From assembly GCA_000934455.1 (NCBI GenBank), contig KN887311.1, forward strand, positions 1-46,460: 46,460 nt of DNA. The letters are read 5' to 3'. The notes beneath the pieces were generated by a model. The model was not told the origin of the DNA. It made no database searches and saw only the letters and a program-made list of their open reading frames with translations. Shown in pieces: positions 46,065 through 46,460 of the stretch (within the stretch, counting starts at the first letter, position 1; each line of letters begins with the position of its first letter). The DNA comes from Apostichopus parvimensis. Its lineage: Eukaryota; Echinodermata; Holothuroidea; Aspidochirotida; Stichopodidae. Made by a program: the position numbers and the translations under genes.

Positions 46065-46460
46065 AGAGTTACCGTAGATATATACACTTAAAGGAGGACT
46101 CGGGGGTTGGACTTCTTAATATCTCATTACATGACCGTTTTCTACATTATTTCGTTAGATTTGATGTATTAAATGGAAGAACATTATTTGTCTTTTATTT
46201 TAATTAAGTTTAGAGAAAGCATTTTGTCACGGTGAAGAAATTGGGAAATTAGTCCAACTAATAATTTGTATAATGTGTGGTCTTACAAATCTGAACAATA
46301 TCGTTAAAAAACGAATAATATCGTGACGCGCCATCACAATTTCTGTCATGAAAAAATTGATATATGTTCTTGTTTTGAATGCTATCTTTGCCTACTTCCA
46401 CCCCCGCCCCCCCCCCCCCCTTCTCCGATTACATCACCCAATAATTTCTTCTATTTCGAG

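Larger units (their letters stand above)
37878..46460. other. SELENON 3' untranslated region and gene-free flank
   Basis: The region after the SELENON stop should begin with its 3' untranslated sequence, which must contain a SECIS element if selenocysteine is inserted. I could not pick one by eye. Beyond it there are tandem repeats, a hAT-like element, a SINE-like segment and poly-G/C runs (43580-43592, 44609-44621, 46407-46420), but no coding exon I can support. Confidence 0.55.

Overview
The window is 46.5 kb of AT-rich, intron-rich animal DNA with no bacterial features. It contains two conserved single-copy metazoan genes split into short exons with good GT-AG borders. It also holds a tRNA-derived SINE, hAT-like miniature transposons and many poly(C)/poly(G) runs. 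The two proteins and the repeat style suggest a marine invertebrate deuterostome, perhaps an echinoderm. That is an inference from general resemblance, not a species identification.

Region by region: 1-12.69 kb has no gene I can support. It holds poly-C/G-bearing hAT-like remnants, a 138-bp tandem duplication, a 78-bp repeat open on both strands, and about 0.9 kb of a degenerate 29-bp minisatellite. From 26487 down to about 12692 (minus strand) lies AP5M1, the mu subunit of adaptor complex AP-5, in eleven recognisable exons. Its introns carry a SINE, several MITEs and hammerhead-ribozyme-like motifs of the kind associated with Penelope-like elements. From 26.49 to 29.02 kb is the shared 5' region of two divergent genes. 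From 29019 to 37877 (plus strand) lies SELENON (selenoprotein N) in nine exons, with an in-frame TGA for selenocysteine. The exon after that TGA carries a 39-nt hairpin matching the known selenocysteine redefinition element. That exon is present twice, on either side of a 50-N assembly gap. From 37.88 kb to the end is non-coding, with tandem repeats, a hAT-like element and a tRNA-like/SINE-like segment.

The two genes have no known shared pathway: SELENON is an ER membrane redox/calcium sensor and AP5M1 a late-endosomal coat subunit. Their head-to-head layout with 2.5 kb between start codons allows a shared regulatory region but does not prove one. The points most worth checking are the UGA/hairpin arrangement split by an intron, the duplicated selenocysteine-context exon, the unresolved 3' end of AP5M1, and the ribozyme-like repeats.
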